64,000 bases of DNA from Novosphingobium rosa NBRC 15208 (lineage in GTDB: Bacteria; Pseudomonadota; Alphaproteobacteria; Sphingomonadales; Sphingomonadaceae): assembly GCF_001598555.1 (NCBI RefSeq), contig NZ_BCZE01000037.1:1-64000 (forward strand). Reading direction: 5' to 3'. This document shows positions 31,895 to 40,607 of the stretch, piece by piece (within the stretch, counting starts at the first letter, position 1; each line of letters starts with the position of its first letter). A program made the translations under genes and the position numbers. Below the pieces are notes generated by a model. That model had not been told where the DNA came from, made no database searches, and worked only from the letters and a program-made list of their open reading frames with translations.

Positions 31895-34800
31895 GCTTCG
31901 ACACCGTTCTGATCGCCAACCGGGGCGCGATCGCCACCCGCATCATCCGCACGCTCAAGCGCATGGGGCTGCGCTCGGTCGCCGTCTATTCGGAGGCGGA
32001 TGAAGGCTCTTTGCATGTCGCCCTGGCCGATGAGGCGGTGTGCATCGGCGCGGCACCGGCGACGGAAAGCTATCTCAACGCCGCCAAAATTCTGGAGGCG
32101 GCCAAGGCCACCGGCGCCGGGGCGATCCATCCCGGCTATGGCTTTCTGGCCGAAAACGCCGATTTCGCCGAAAGCTGCGCGGCGGCAGGCATCGTCTTCA
32201 TCGGCCCCACGCCCGAGAACATCCGCACCTTTGGCCTGAAACACAGCGCACGCGCTCTGGCGCAGGCGCATGGCGTGCCTCTGGCGCCCGGCACGGGCTT
32301 GCTGACCGATGAGGAAGAGGCCGTTTCGGCGGCGCAAACCATCGGCTATCCCATCATCCTGAAAGCCACCGCAGGCGGCGGCGGCATCGGCATGCGCATT
32401 TGCGAGGATGAAACCGCCATCCGCCAGGGCTTCGCCACCGTGGCGCGGCTGGGCGAGGGCAATTTCGGCGATGCCGGGGTCTTCCTCGAACGTTACGTGG
32501 GCCGCGCGCGCCATGTCGAGGTGCAGATCTTCGGCGACGGCGCGGGCCATGTCATGCCGCTGGGCGAGCGTGACTGCTCGCTCCAGCGCCGCAACCAGAA
32601 GGTGGTGGAGGAGGCGCCCGCCCCCCTGCTGCCCGATCATGTTCGCAAGGATCTGATCGCCGCGGCGGTGCGGCTGGGGCAGGCGGCCAGCTATCGCTCG
32701 GCAGGCACGGTGGAATTCCTCTACGATGCCGATCAGCAGCAGTTCTTCTTCCTGGAGATGAACACCCGCCTGCAGGTCGAACATGGCGTCACCGAGGAGG
32801 TGATGGGCGTCGATCTGGTGGAATGGATGGTGCGCGGCGGGGCGGGGGATTTCACCTTCCTCGATGGTGAGCCGCCCTTGCCAAAGGGCCACGCGGTGCA
32901 GGTGCGCCTCTATGCGGAGGATCCGGCGGTCGATTACCGCCCCACCTCGGGTATGCTGACGGCGCTGGAGTTCCCAAGCGATATTCGCGCCGAAACATGG
33001 TGCATGGCGGGCACCACGATCAGCGCCTGGTATGATCCGATGCTGGCCAAGCTGATCGTCCACGCGCCCACGCGCGATGAAGCTGTGGCCGCGATGCAGC
33101 ACGCGCTGGACCACAGCCGCGTCGATGGCATCGAGACCAATCTGCGCTGGCTGCGCGATGTGGTGCGCGCGCCCGCCTTCACCAGCGGCGAGGTTTCGAC
33201 CAAGGCGCTCGACAGCGTCACCTATCACCCGCGCAGCATCCGCGTGATCAGCGGCGGCACCGCCACCACCGTGCAGGACTGGCCGGGGCGTGAGGGCCTG
33301 TGGGCGATCGGCGTGCCGCCCTCGGGGCCGATGGACGATCAGTCCTTCCGTCTGGGCAACCGGCTGCTTGGCAATCCTGAAGGCACGGCGGGGCTGGAAA
33401 TCACTGTTTCGGGCCCCAGCCTGCTGTTCAACACCCCTGCGCGCATCTGCTTGATGGGCGCCGATTTTGGCGCGACCCTCGATGGTGCTGGCGTGGCGCG
33501 GGGCATTCCGGTGGAGATCGCCGCAGGGCAGACGCTGGCGCTGGGCCGTCCGGCGGGCGGCGGCATGCGCGGCTATGTGTTGTTTGCCGGGGGGCTGGAT
33601 GTCGCCACCTATCTCGGCAGCAGCAGCACCTTTGAACTGGGCCAGTTCGGCGGCCATGCCGCGCGGCGCCTGTTGGCGGGCGATACGCTACATCTGGGCG
33701 ATGCCCCGGCGCAGCAGGCTCTGCCTGCCGTCAGCCTGCCCGAATTCGGCACGGATTGGGCCTTGCGGGTGCTCTATGGCCCGCATGGCGCGCCCGATTT
33801 CTTCACCGCCAAAGACATCGACACCATCACCGCTGCCGAATGGCAGGTGCATTACAACAGCAACCGCACCGGCGTGCGTCTGGTCGGCCCCAAGCCCGAA
33901 TGGGCGCGGTCCGACGGCGGCGAGGCGGGCCTGCACCCCTCCAACATTCACGACAATCCCTATGCGATCGGCGCGGTGGATTTCACCGGCGATATGCCGA
34001 TCATTCTGGGGCCTGACGGCCCTTCGCTGGGCGGTTTCGTCTGCCCCTTCGTGGTGATCGCGGCGGATCGCTGGAAGATCGGCCAGCTCAAGCCCGGGGA
34101 CAGGCTGGCCTTCGTGCCGGTCACCATTGAGGACGCGCAGGCCGCCGATGCGGGGCAAAAGGCGCTGATCGCCACCGGTGCGGCACCGGGCTCCACCCCT
34201 GCGTGCACCATGGCCGGTCTGTCCCCGATCCTCGCGCAGATCGCGCAGGCGCCGGGTCGCCCGCGCGTGGTCTATCGCCAGCAGGGCGACCGCAACATTC
34301 TGGTCGAATATGGCGATATCGTGCTGGATATCGAGTTGCGCATCCGCGTCCATGCGCTGATGCGCGAGCTGGAGCAGCAGGCGCTGCCCGGCGTGATCGA
34401 CATCGTGCCCGGCATCCGCTCGCTGCAGCTGCATTTCGACGGCAACGCCCTGACCCAGCAGACCGCTCTGGCGGCGCTGGTCGCGGCGGAGGAGCAGCTG
34501 GGTGATCTGGCCGATTTCTCGATCCCCTCGCGCATCGTACATCTGCCGCTCAGCTGGCGCGATCCGGCCACCATCGAGACCATCGAAAAATACATGAGCG
34601 CCGTGCGGGCCGATGCGCCATGGTGCCCGGACAACATCGAATTCATCCGCCGCATCAATGGTCTGCCCGATGCCGATGCGGTGGAGAAGCTGATCTTCAA
34701 CGCCAGCTATCTGGTGCTGGGTCTGGGCGATGTCTATCTCGGCGCTCCGGTCGCCACGCCTGTCGATCCAAGGCACCGGCTGGTCACCACCAAATACAAT

Positions 34801-35484
34801 CCCGCGCGCACCTGGACTCCCCCCAATGTGGTGGGCATCGGCGGGGCCTATATGTGCATCTATGGCATGGAGGGGCCGGGGGGCTATCAGCTGTTCGGCC
34901 GCACGATCCAGGTGTGGAACACCCACCGCCAGACCGACAGCTTTATCGATGGCAAGCCCTGGCTGCTGCGCTTCTTCGACCAGATCCGCTTCTTCCCCGT
35001 CAGCGCGGATGAGCTGACCGAATGGCGCCGCGATTTCCCCAGCGGCCGCCGCCCGATCCGGGTGGAGGAGTCCGAATTCCGCCTCTCCGATTACCGCGCC
35101 TTTCTGGCCGAGAATGCTCAGGATATCGCGCAATTCGAAACCAGCCGTCAGGCCGCCTTCGATGCCGAGCGCGATGACTGGCAGCGCAAGGGCGAGTTCG
35201 ACCGCGCGCCGGAAACCGAAGACCTCGATAGCGCCCCTGTCGCCATCGAGGTGCCGGAAGGAGCGGAACTTCTCGAAGCGTCCTTCGGCGGCAGCGTCTG
35301 GAAGATGCTGGCGGCGCCCGGTGATGAGGTCGAGGCGGGCGATACGCTCGCGGTGATGGAGACCATGAAGATGGAATATCCGGTGGAAAGCCCCGGTGCG
35401 GGCACGATCGTGGAGGTCTACCTGCAGGAGCGCCAATCCTTCCAGCCCGGCGCCGCCATGTTCGCGATCAGGCGCCAGTCATGA
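31891..35484 (+). CDS. biotin-dependent urea/guanidine carboxylase
   Basis: 1197 residues, full length for the stand-alone bacterial form. Residues 1-450 are the biotin carboxylase (ATAGGGGIGMR; EMNTRLQVEHGVTEEV), about 450-1090 the KipA/KipI-like carboxyltransferase, and 1120-1197 the biotinyl domain with K1160 in METMKMEYP. With ATP and bicarbonate it carboxylates urea to allophanate or guanidine to carboxyguanidine. The adjacent DUF1989 pair favours guanidine. D697 (VDFTGD) lies near where yeast urea carboxylase has the specificity residue N1330; Asp there is reported for guanidine enzymes, but my alignment is approximate. Confidence 0.9.
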   Translation: MSFDTVLIANRGAIATRIIRTLKRMGLRSVAVYSEADEGSLHVALADEAVCIGAAPATESYLNAAKILEAAKATGAGAIHPGYGFLAENADFAESCAAAGIVFIGPTPENIRTFGLKHSARALAQAHGVPLAPGTGLLTDEEEAVSAAQTIGYPIILKATAGGGGIGMRICEDETAIRQGFATVARLGEGNFGDAGVFLERYVGRARHVEVQIFGDGAGHVMPLGERDCSLQRRNQKVVEEAPAPLLPDHVRKDLIAAAVRLGQAASYRSAGTVEFLYDADQQQFFFLEMNTRLQVEHGVTEEVMGVDLVEWMVRGGAGDFTFLDGEPPLPKGHAVQVRLYAEDPAVDYRPTSGMLTALEFPSDIRAETWCMAGTTISAWYDPMLAKLIVHAPTRDEAVAAMQHALDHSRVDGIETNLRWLRDVVRAPAFTSGEVSTKALDSVTYHPRSIRVISGGTATTVQDWPGREGLWAIGVPPSGPMDDQSFRLGNRLLGNPEGTAGLEITVSGPSLLFNTPARICLMGADFGATLDGAGVARGIPVEIAAGQTLALGRPAGGGMRGYVLFAGGLDVATYLGSSSTFELGQFGGHAARRLLAGDTLHLGDAPAQQALPAVSLPEFGTDWALRVLYGPHGAPDFFTAKDIDTITAAEWQVHYNSNRTGVRLVGPKPEWARSDGGEAGLHPSNIHDNPYAIGAVDFTGDMPIILGPDGPSLGGFVCPFVVIAADRWKIGQLKPGDRLAFVPVTIEDAQAADAGQKALIATGAAPGSTPACTMAGLSPILAQIAQAPGRPRVVYRQQGDRNILVEYGDIVLDIELRIRVHALMRELEQQALPGVIDIVPGIRSLQLHFDGNALTQQTALAALVAAEEQLGDLADFSIPSRIVHLPLSWRDPATIETIEKYMSAVRADAPWCPDNIEFIRRINGLPDADAVEKLIFNASYLVLGLGDVYLGAPVATPVDPRHRLVTTKYNPARTWTPPNVVGIGGAYMCIYGMEGPGGYQLFGRTIQVWNTHRQTDSFIDGKPWLLRFFDQIRFFPVSADELTEWRRDFPSGRRPIRVEESEFRLSDYRAFLAENAQDIAQFETSRQAAFDAERDDWQRKGEFDRAPETEDLDSAPVAIEVPEGAELLEASFGGSVWKMLAAPGDEVEAGDTLAVMETMKMEYPVESPGAGTIVEVYLQERQSFQPGAAMFAIRRQS

Positions 35485-37250
35485 GCGGGATGAACCGGCG
35501 CAACGCCGCCACCATCGCCGCTGCCGTCAAGGCGGGCTGGATGAGCGCTGTTGCCGTGGCGCAGGACACGCTGGAGCGGCTGGAGGCCTATGACAAGGTC
35601 CAGCCGCAGATCTGGATCAGCCGTGCTTCTCCCGAAGCGCTGCTGGCTCAGGCCGAGGCCATCGATGCCCGGGTTGCGGCAGGTGAGGTGTTGCCCCTGG
35701 CGGGCGTGCCTTTTGCGGTGAAGGACAACATCGATGTCGCCGGTTTCGAGACCACGGCGGCCTGTCCGGCCTTCGCCTATCGCCCGGAAGCCACGGCCAG
35801 CGTGGTCGAGCGGCTGCTGGCGGCAGGCGCGCTGTGCGTGGGGAAAACCAATCTCGATCAGTTCGCCACGGGGCTGGTCGGCACGCGCAGCCCTTATGGC
35901 ATTCCGCGCAATGCCTATAATCTGGATTATGTCAGCGGCGGCTCCAGCTCTGGCTCGTCGGTGGCAGTGGCGGCGGGCCTCGTCTCCTTTGCATTGGGAA
36001 CGGACACGGCTGGCTCCGGGCGCGTGCCCGCCGCTTTCAACCATCTGATCGGCTTCAAGCCCAGCAAGGGGCGGTGGAGCACCAGAGGGCTGGTCCCGGC
36101 CTGCCGCACGCTCGACTGCATCACGGTGTTTACCGACGATACGGCCGATGCGCGGCTGGTCGATCTGGTGTTGGCGGAGTATGACGCCGGCGATCCCTAT
36201 TCCAAAGTCTCCACCGATCAGCCGATCCGCCTGCCCGGCATCGGCGTGCCGCGCCGCGATCAGCGCGTGTGGTTTGGCGACGCGGAATCCGAATATCTTT
36301 ACGACCGAGCCATCGAGCGGCTGGCCAGTCTGGCGCCGATTGTCGAGATCGATCTCGAACCGCTGAGGGAAGCGGCAAGGCTGCTTTATGATGGGCCTTG
36401 GGTCGCCGAGCGCACCGCAGCCATTGCCGCTCTGCTGGCCGATAACCCCGATGCCATCGATGAAACCGTGCGCGCCGTGGTGGAGCCCGGCGCCGCGATC
36501 AGCGCTGTCGAGGTGTTCAACGGCATCTATCGTCTGGCCGATCTGAAGCGTCAGGCCGATGAGATGTGGACGCAGGTCGGCATGCTGGCCTTCCCCACCA
36601 CCGGCACCACCTTCCGGGTGCGTGAGCTGGAGGCGGCGCCGATTGCGCTCAACAGCAATCTTGGGGCCTACACCAATTTCGTCAATCTGCTGGATATGGC
36701 CGCCGTGGCTGTTCCGGCGGGCGCGCGCGCCAATGGCACGGGCTTTGGCATCACACTGATCGGCCCGGCTGACAGCGACATGGCGCTGCTGGCCGAGGCG
36801 GATTCCTATTTCTCGGCGTCGGATTTGCCGATGCTGCCACCTTTGGATCTGGAGGGTAAAATGCAGACTGTGAAACTGGCGGTTGTGGGTGCTCACCTCA
36901 AGGATATGCCGCTGCACTGGCAGCTCACCTCGCGCGAGGCGACCTTCGTTGGCGCGTTCCAGACGGCGCCGACCTATCGCCTTTACGCCATGGCCGACAG
37001 CGTGCCGCCCAAGCCCGCGCTGGTCTATGACGAGAGCGGCGCGGCCATCGCCGTGGAGGTCTATGAGCTGGGCGTGGCCGAATTCGGCAGCTTCGTGGTG
37101 GAAGTGCCCGCGCCGCTGGCGATTGGCACCGTGACGCTGGAAGATGGCACCAGCGTAAAAGGCTTCGTGGCCGAGCCGCGCGCGATGACGGGGGCTCGCG
37201 ATATCACCGATCTGGGCGGCTGGCGCGCCTATATCGCCCAACTGGCCTGA
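35481..37250 (+). CDS. atzF: allophanate hydrolase
   Basis: 589 residues with an N-terminal amidase-signature domain and a C-terminal allophanate-hydrolase domain (from about 460: KLAVVGAHLKDMPLHWQL). The Ser-cisSer-Lys triad is K81 (FAVKDN), S155 (SGGSSSGSS) and S179 (TAGSGRVPA). It cleaves allophanate to ammonia and N-carboxycarbamate, which decays or is cleaved to CO2 and ammonia. It overlaps the carboxylase by ATGA. The full two-domain length matches AtzF rather than a general amidase. It completes the path from guanidine or urea to ammonium. Confidence 0.92.
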   Translation: MSGMNRRNAATIAAAVKAGWMSAVAVAQDTLERLEAYDKVQPQIWISRASPEALLAQAEAIDARVAAGEVLPLAGVPFAVKDNIDVAGFETTAACPAFAYRPEATASVVERLLAAGALCVGKTNLDQFATGLVGTRSPYGIPRNAYNLDYVSGGSSSGSSVAVAAGLVSFALGTDTAGSGRVPAAFNHLIGFKPSKGRWSTRGLVPACRTLDCITVFTDDTADARLVDLVLAEYDAGDPYSKVSTDQPIRLPGIGVPRRDQRVWFGDAESEYLYDRAIERLASLAPIVEIDLEPLREAARLLYDGPWVAERTAAIAALLADNPDAIDETVRAVVEPGAAISAVEVFNGIYRLADLKRQADEMWTQVGMLAFPTTGTTFRVRELEAAPIALNSNLGAYTNFVNLLDMAAVAVPAGARANGTGFGITLIGPADSDMALLAEADSYFSASDLPMLPPLDLEGKMQTVKLAVVGAHLKDMPLHWQLTSREATFVGAFQTAPTYRLYAMADSVPPKPALVYDESGAAIAVEVYELGVAEFGSFVVEVPAPLAIGTVTLEDGTSVKGFVAEPRAMTGARDITDLGGWRAYIAQLA

Positions 37251-37270
37251 TCTTTCGAGGGGAGGCGCGT

Positions 37271-38194
37271 ATGCGCAGGCTCTGGGTTTTGTGGATGGCG
37301 GCTGCGGGTTGCATGGTGCCGGCTCTGGGGCATGCCCAGACCGCGCAGGTGATCGAGGTGCCTGGTTTCGCCGATTTTCTGGCGGTGGAGGGCAAGGCCG
37401 TCTGGGCCACCAACCGGGGGCGGGTGGAGCATTGGTCACGCAAGGGCAAGCTGGCCGAGGTGGCCATGGCGCATCCTTGCGGGGCGATGGCTCTGTCTCG
37501 CCACACGCTGTGGGTGGCCGATTGCCAGGAGGGCGCGCTCAAGCGGATCGACACGCGGACAGGGACCATCACCGCCACCATTCCCACCGGCATCGCCAAC
37601 CCCAAGGGCGAGCTCAATGTGGTGGAAGGCGCCGGTTCGATCTGGGTGGCCAGCGATGAGAAAGGCGTGATCGCCCGCGTCGATCCGGCCAGCAACCGGG
37701 TGGTGAGCAGCATCACCGTGGACCCGGGCACCTTCTATCTGGCTTTCGGCTATGGCGCGCTCTGGGCTGTGAGCAGCGATCAGCAATCGGTGCAGCGCAT
37801 CGATCCGTTGACCAGCAGGGTGACGGCGCGGACGGCCTTGGGCAAGATGCCCGGCTTTCTCGCCGTGGGGGAGGGCGCTGTCTGGGTGCAGGAGCAGGGC
37901 GACGGCACTCTGGCCCGTGTTGACAAGGACAGCGGTGCGGTTTCTGGCCGGGTGAAGGTGGGCGACAACCTCAAATGGGGCGATATCGACACCGGCGGCG
38001 GCAAGGTCTGGCTGCGCACCACCGACGATCAGCAATTTGCGGTGATCGACCCTGTGACGCTGGCGATCCGCGCGCGTGTCGGCGCGGCGGCGGGCAGCGG
38101 GGCCTTGCGTTACACCAAGGCAGGTGTGTGGAGCTCCGCGCATGACAAGCACACGCTGTCATGGTGGAAAAAGCCTGATAAGATAGGGCGTTAA
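37271..38194 (+). CDS. exported YVTN-type beta-propeller protein
   Basis: 307 residues. A signal peptide (LWVLWMAAAGCMVPALGHAQ) is followed by about six repeats of the kind GEGAVWVQEQ...RVDKDSG, typical of Vgb/YVTN/NHL-like propellers. It is periplasmic. AGGGGAGG precedes the start, and the gap after allophanate hydrolase is only 20 bp, so it is probably the last gene of the guanidine/urea operon. Its role there is unknown; propellers of this kind bind ligands or proteins and are usually not enzymes. A strong hairpin follows its stop. Confidence 0.75.
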   Translation: MRRLWVLWMAAAGCMVPALGHAQTAQVIEVPGFADFLAVEGKAVWATNRGRVEHWSRKGKLAEVAMAHPCGAMALSRHTLWVADCQEGALKRIDTRTGTITATIPTGIANPKGELNVVEGAGSIWVASDEKGVIARVDPASNRVVSSITVDPGTFYLAFGYGALWAVSSDQQSVQRIDPLTSRVTARTALGKMPGFLAVGEGAVWVQEQGDGTLARVDKDSGAVSGRVKVGDNLKWGDIDTGGGKVWLRTTDDQQFAVIDPVTLAIRARVGAAAGSGALRYTKAGVWSSAHDKHTLSWWKKPDKIGR

Positions 38195-38201
38195 GGCGTT
38201 A

Positions 38202-38229
38202 GCCTGCCGGGGGTGGACCACCGGCAGGC
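38202..38229. terminator. bidirectional hairpin terminator
   Basis: GCCTGCCGG pairs perfectly with CCGGCAGGC around a 10-base loop that can itself pair GGT/ACC. It lies between the convergent propeller and UrcA genes (stops at 38194 and 38239). Confidence 0.65.
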
Positions 38230-38238
38230 GATGCTGTG

Positions 38239-38586
38239 TCAGCGATTGGAGGCGAGCCGGACCGGCGCGGGCTGGTTCGCCAGAGCGCTGCGGGCCTCGA
38301 TCTGGCTGCGGATATCGGCCAGCACATCGGCGCGGCAGGCGCGGGCCTGATCCTCCAGCGCGAGATGCACGCTGGCCATCTTCTCGCCGCAGACGGCGCG
38401 AGCGGCCTGATCCATGCGAATGGCGAGGCGGCGCTGACCCTGAGGCGTGGCAAGATCGAGGTCGCTCAGTTGCAGCACGGCCTTGTCCTGAGCGAAGGGG
38501 TTGCTTGTGGTGGTGGCCGCAGAGGCCGTGCTCGCCAGCGTCGCGGCGGCCAGCAGGGCGGCGAGGCCCATCAGGCGGGTGGTCAT
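38239..38586 (-). CDS. UrcA family protein
   Basis: 115 residues. The signal peptide (LMGLAALLAAATLASTASA) is followed by the UrcA core: LSDLDLATPQGQRRLAIRMD, then ARAVCG and RACRADVLADI, with two cysteines that probably form a disulfide. UrcA proteins are small exported proteins common in sphingomonads and caulobacters, of unknown function. It is single in its unit and convergent with the propeller gene. Confidence 0.85.
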   Translation of the reverse strand: MTTRLMGLAALLAAATLASTASAATTTSNPFAQDKAVLQLSDLDLATPQGQRRLAIRMDQAARAVCGEKMASVHLALEDQARACRADVLADIRSQIEARSALANQPAPVRLASNR

Positions 38587-38677
38587 GCATCATCTCCTGC
38601 GAAGCGTCGCTTTATGGCGACTGCATCCGACAGCATAGCGCATGGGGCACGGGAAGGCCAGAAGAAGCGTTTTGGGG

Positions 38678-39043
38678 TCAGCGTTGCCCGATGGTCAGGG
38701 CCGCAAGATCGGTGGTGTGGCCCAGCAGGCCGATGGGCAGATCGGCCATGGTTGGGCTATCCTGCCCCGCGATGTTGATCGCGATCCTTCGGGCAAAGGG
38801 CGTTGCCCATTGGCGCAGGGTGGCCACTGGCAACCGGGCACGCCAGGTGCGGCTGCCTTCGACAGGCACCTCATGGCCCTCGATCCGTACAGCGGAGGCC
38901 GGATTGTCGCGTTGGCCGGAGACGAGCAGGCAGATTTCGCCGTGATAGGTGACCAGCCTTGCGCCGGGCTGTGAGGCCGCCATCGCGGGAGCCGCTAGGC
39001 CGAGGATCAGGCTCGCGGCCAGCAGGGGGCTAGTCCAGCGCAA
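38678..39043 (-). CDS. small exported protein, unrecognised
   Basis: About 121 residues. I read the start as TTG at 39043, with AAAGGT 7 nt upstream, giving a good signal peptide (SPLLAASLILGLAAPAMA); it then overlaps the sulfotransferase stop by 14 nt. The mature part (about 95 residues) contains RLVTYHGEICLLVSGQRD and IEGHEVPVEGSRTWRARLP, suggesting a small beta-rich domain. No family recognised. It is the third gene of the hydroxylase-sulfotransferase unit, so it may act in the envelope on the same lipid (inference). Confidence 0.55.
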   Translation of the reverse strand: MRWTSPLLAASLILGLAAPAMAASQPGARLVTYHGEICLLVSGQRDNPASAVRIEGHEVPVEGSRTWRARLPVATLRQWATPFARRIAINIAGQDSPTMADLPIGLLGHTTDLAALTIGQR

Positions 39044-40607
39044 TGTCTGACCTTTCGAAAAAGCGCGCCACCGGGGCCAGAACCTCGGCATGCTGTTTCC
39101 AGCGCGCCACCGCGTCCTTGTAGAGCGGGCGGCGCACCTGAGCGGCGCTGGGGGTGGAGACCGGGGCGCTGTTGGTGTGGAAATTCAGGCAGGCGTCCGA
39201 CCAATCCAGCCCGCAATGCTCCAGCAGGCGGCGGGTCTGGCCCTCTTGATCCTCGACCACATCCTCATAACGCAATTCCAGCACGCGGCCGGGCAGGGCT
39301 TGGCGCCAGAAGGCCATCAGCCGGTCGAAACGGGCGTAATAGGCCGCGATATCCAGCAGATCGTAGCTGTAATCATAGTAGCGCGAGCTGATCGCAAAAA
39401 GATTGCGGAAATTGCTGAGCACCGTGTCCATCGGATGGCGGCGCAGGCAGACGATCCGTGCCCGGGGCAGCGCTTTCGCGATAAAGCCGACATAGTGGAA
39501 ATTGCCGGGGAATTTGTCGGTGAAGCGGCGGGTGGTGTCGCGGCGGTGATGGCTCGCGATGCGCAGATAGTCGTGGCCGATCTCGCCCATATCCTTCAGC
39601 GCCGCCGCCGCGACGGTTTCGGGGTCCAGAATGACGGGGCTGCGCGTGGCCGAGGCTTTTTTGACCGCCAGCGGCATGGCTTGCAATTCCCCGGCGCTTT
39701 CCACCTCGGGATGCGAAGAGAGAATGCGGTCGATCAGCGTGGTGCCGGTGCGGGGCATGCCGATGATGAAGATCGGCGAGTCTTGCGGCGTTTCGCTGAC
39801 AGGCGCCTGGGCCAGTTGGGGCCAATGGGCTTCCATGGCGTCGAAGGCGGCCTCGTCTTGCGCGAAGCTGTAGGGTAAGGTTTTGCGATAGGCCTTGTTC
39901 ACCGCGCAAAGCCGGGCCAGCGCCTCTTGCGGCCTGCCCACATCCTCCAGTTCCTTGGAGAGGGCATAGCCCAGCAGCAGTCTGCTGCGGTCATCGCGTG
40001 CCTGCGCATGGGTGTGGGTGAGGCGGTCGATATGGTGGGTCTGCGCGCTCTGTTTGCGCAGGCCGGAGAGCAGGTGGTGGGCGCGGGCATGGCCGGGCTC
40101 CTGCGCGATCAGCGCCTCGAGCGCGGCATCGGCCTCATCGACACGGCCAAGGAAATTGAGCGTCACCGCCTGATTGTAGAGATACTCGCTGTTGTGCGGC
40201 TCCAGCCGGACGGCCTCGACGAAATGGGGCAGAGCGGCGGTGTGATCGCCCAGGCGGGCATAGACGCAACCCATCGTGTCACGGCTCAGCGCATCTGCGG
40301 GTGGCGCGGTTTCGGCGGCGCGCAGCATGGCCGCGGCCTCGCCATCCTGCCGCAACATGATCAGCAGTCGCGCCAGTTGCGCGCGATATTCCCCCTGAGG
40401 ATCGAGCGAGACCGCCTTTTCCAGATGGGGAATGGCCAGCCTGATACGCCCCGCACCCGCCTCGGCGATGCCGAGCAGGAAATGGCCCTCGGCATCTTTC
40501 AGATCACGCGCCACCAAGGCCGCCGCATGGCGCTGCGTCCCGGCAAAATCGCCCCGGGCAAGGGCGCCGCGCGCCGCGCTGGTCAGCTTGGCGCGCAAGG
40601 TCGTCAT
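39030..40607 (-). CDS. TPR-repeat sulfotransferase
   Basis: 525 residues. Residues 1-230 are about five tetratricopeptide repeats (LGIAEAGAGRIRLAIPHLEK; AVRLEPHNSEYLYNQAV). From about 275 a sulfotransferase domain follows: the PAPS 5'-phosphosulfate loop GMPRTGTTLID (283 onward) and the 3'-phosphate motif ARIVCLRRHPMDTVLSN. No signal peptide, so cytoplasmic. It transfers sulfate from PAPS to a hydroxyl or amine acceptor. Its start overlaps the stop of the hydroxylase-family gene (ATGA), which strongly suggests that the hydroxylated lipid made upstream is the acceptor or is further modified. Confidence 0.87.
   Translation of the reverse strand: MTTLRAKLTSAARGALARGDFAGTQRHAAALVARDLKDAEGHFLLGIAEAGAGRIRLAIPHLEKAVSLDPQGEYRAQLARLLIMLRQDGEAAAMLRAAETAPPADALSRDTMGCVYARLGDHTAALPHFVEAVRLEPHNSEYLYNQAVTLNFLGRVDEADAALEALIAQEPGHARAHHLLSGLRKQSAQTHHIDRLTHTHAQARDDRSRLLLGYALSKELEDVGRPQEALARLCAVNKAYRKTLPYSFAQDEAAFDAMEAHWPQLAQAPVSETPQDSPIFIIGMPRTGTTLIDRILSSHPEVESAGELQAMPLAVKKASATRSPVILDPETVAAAALKDMGEIGHDYLRIASHHRRDTTRRFTDKFPGNFHYVGFIAKALPRARIVCLRRHPMDTVLSNFRNLFAISSRYYDYSYDLLDIAAYYARFDRLMAFWRQALPGRVLELRYEDVVEDQEGQTRRLLEHCGLDWSDACLNFHTNSAPVSTPSAAQVRRPLYKDAVARWKQHAEVLAPVARFFERSDIALD

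Noticed and set aside
31603..35436. Very long open frames antisense to the carboxylase gene (31603-33657 and 33688-35436, minus)
   Set aside because: They are His/Arg/Gly/Ala-rich, lack any recognisable motif and arise from the strong third-position GC bias of the real gene on the plus strand.
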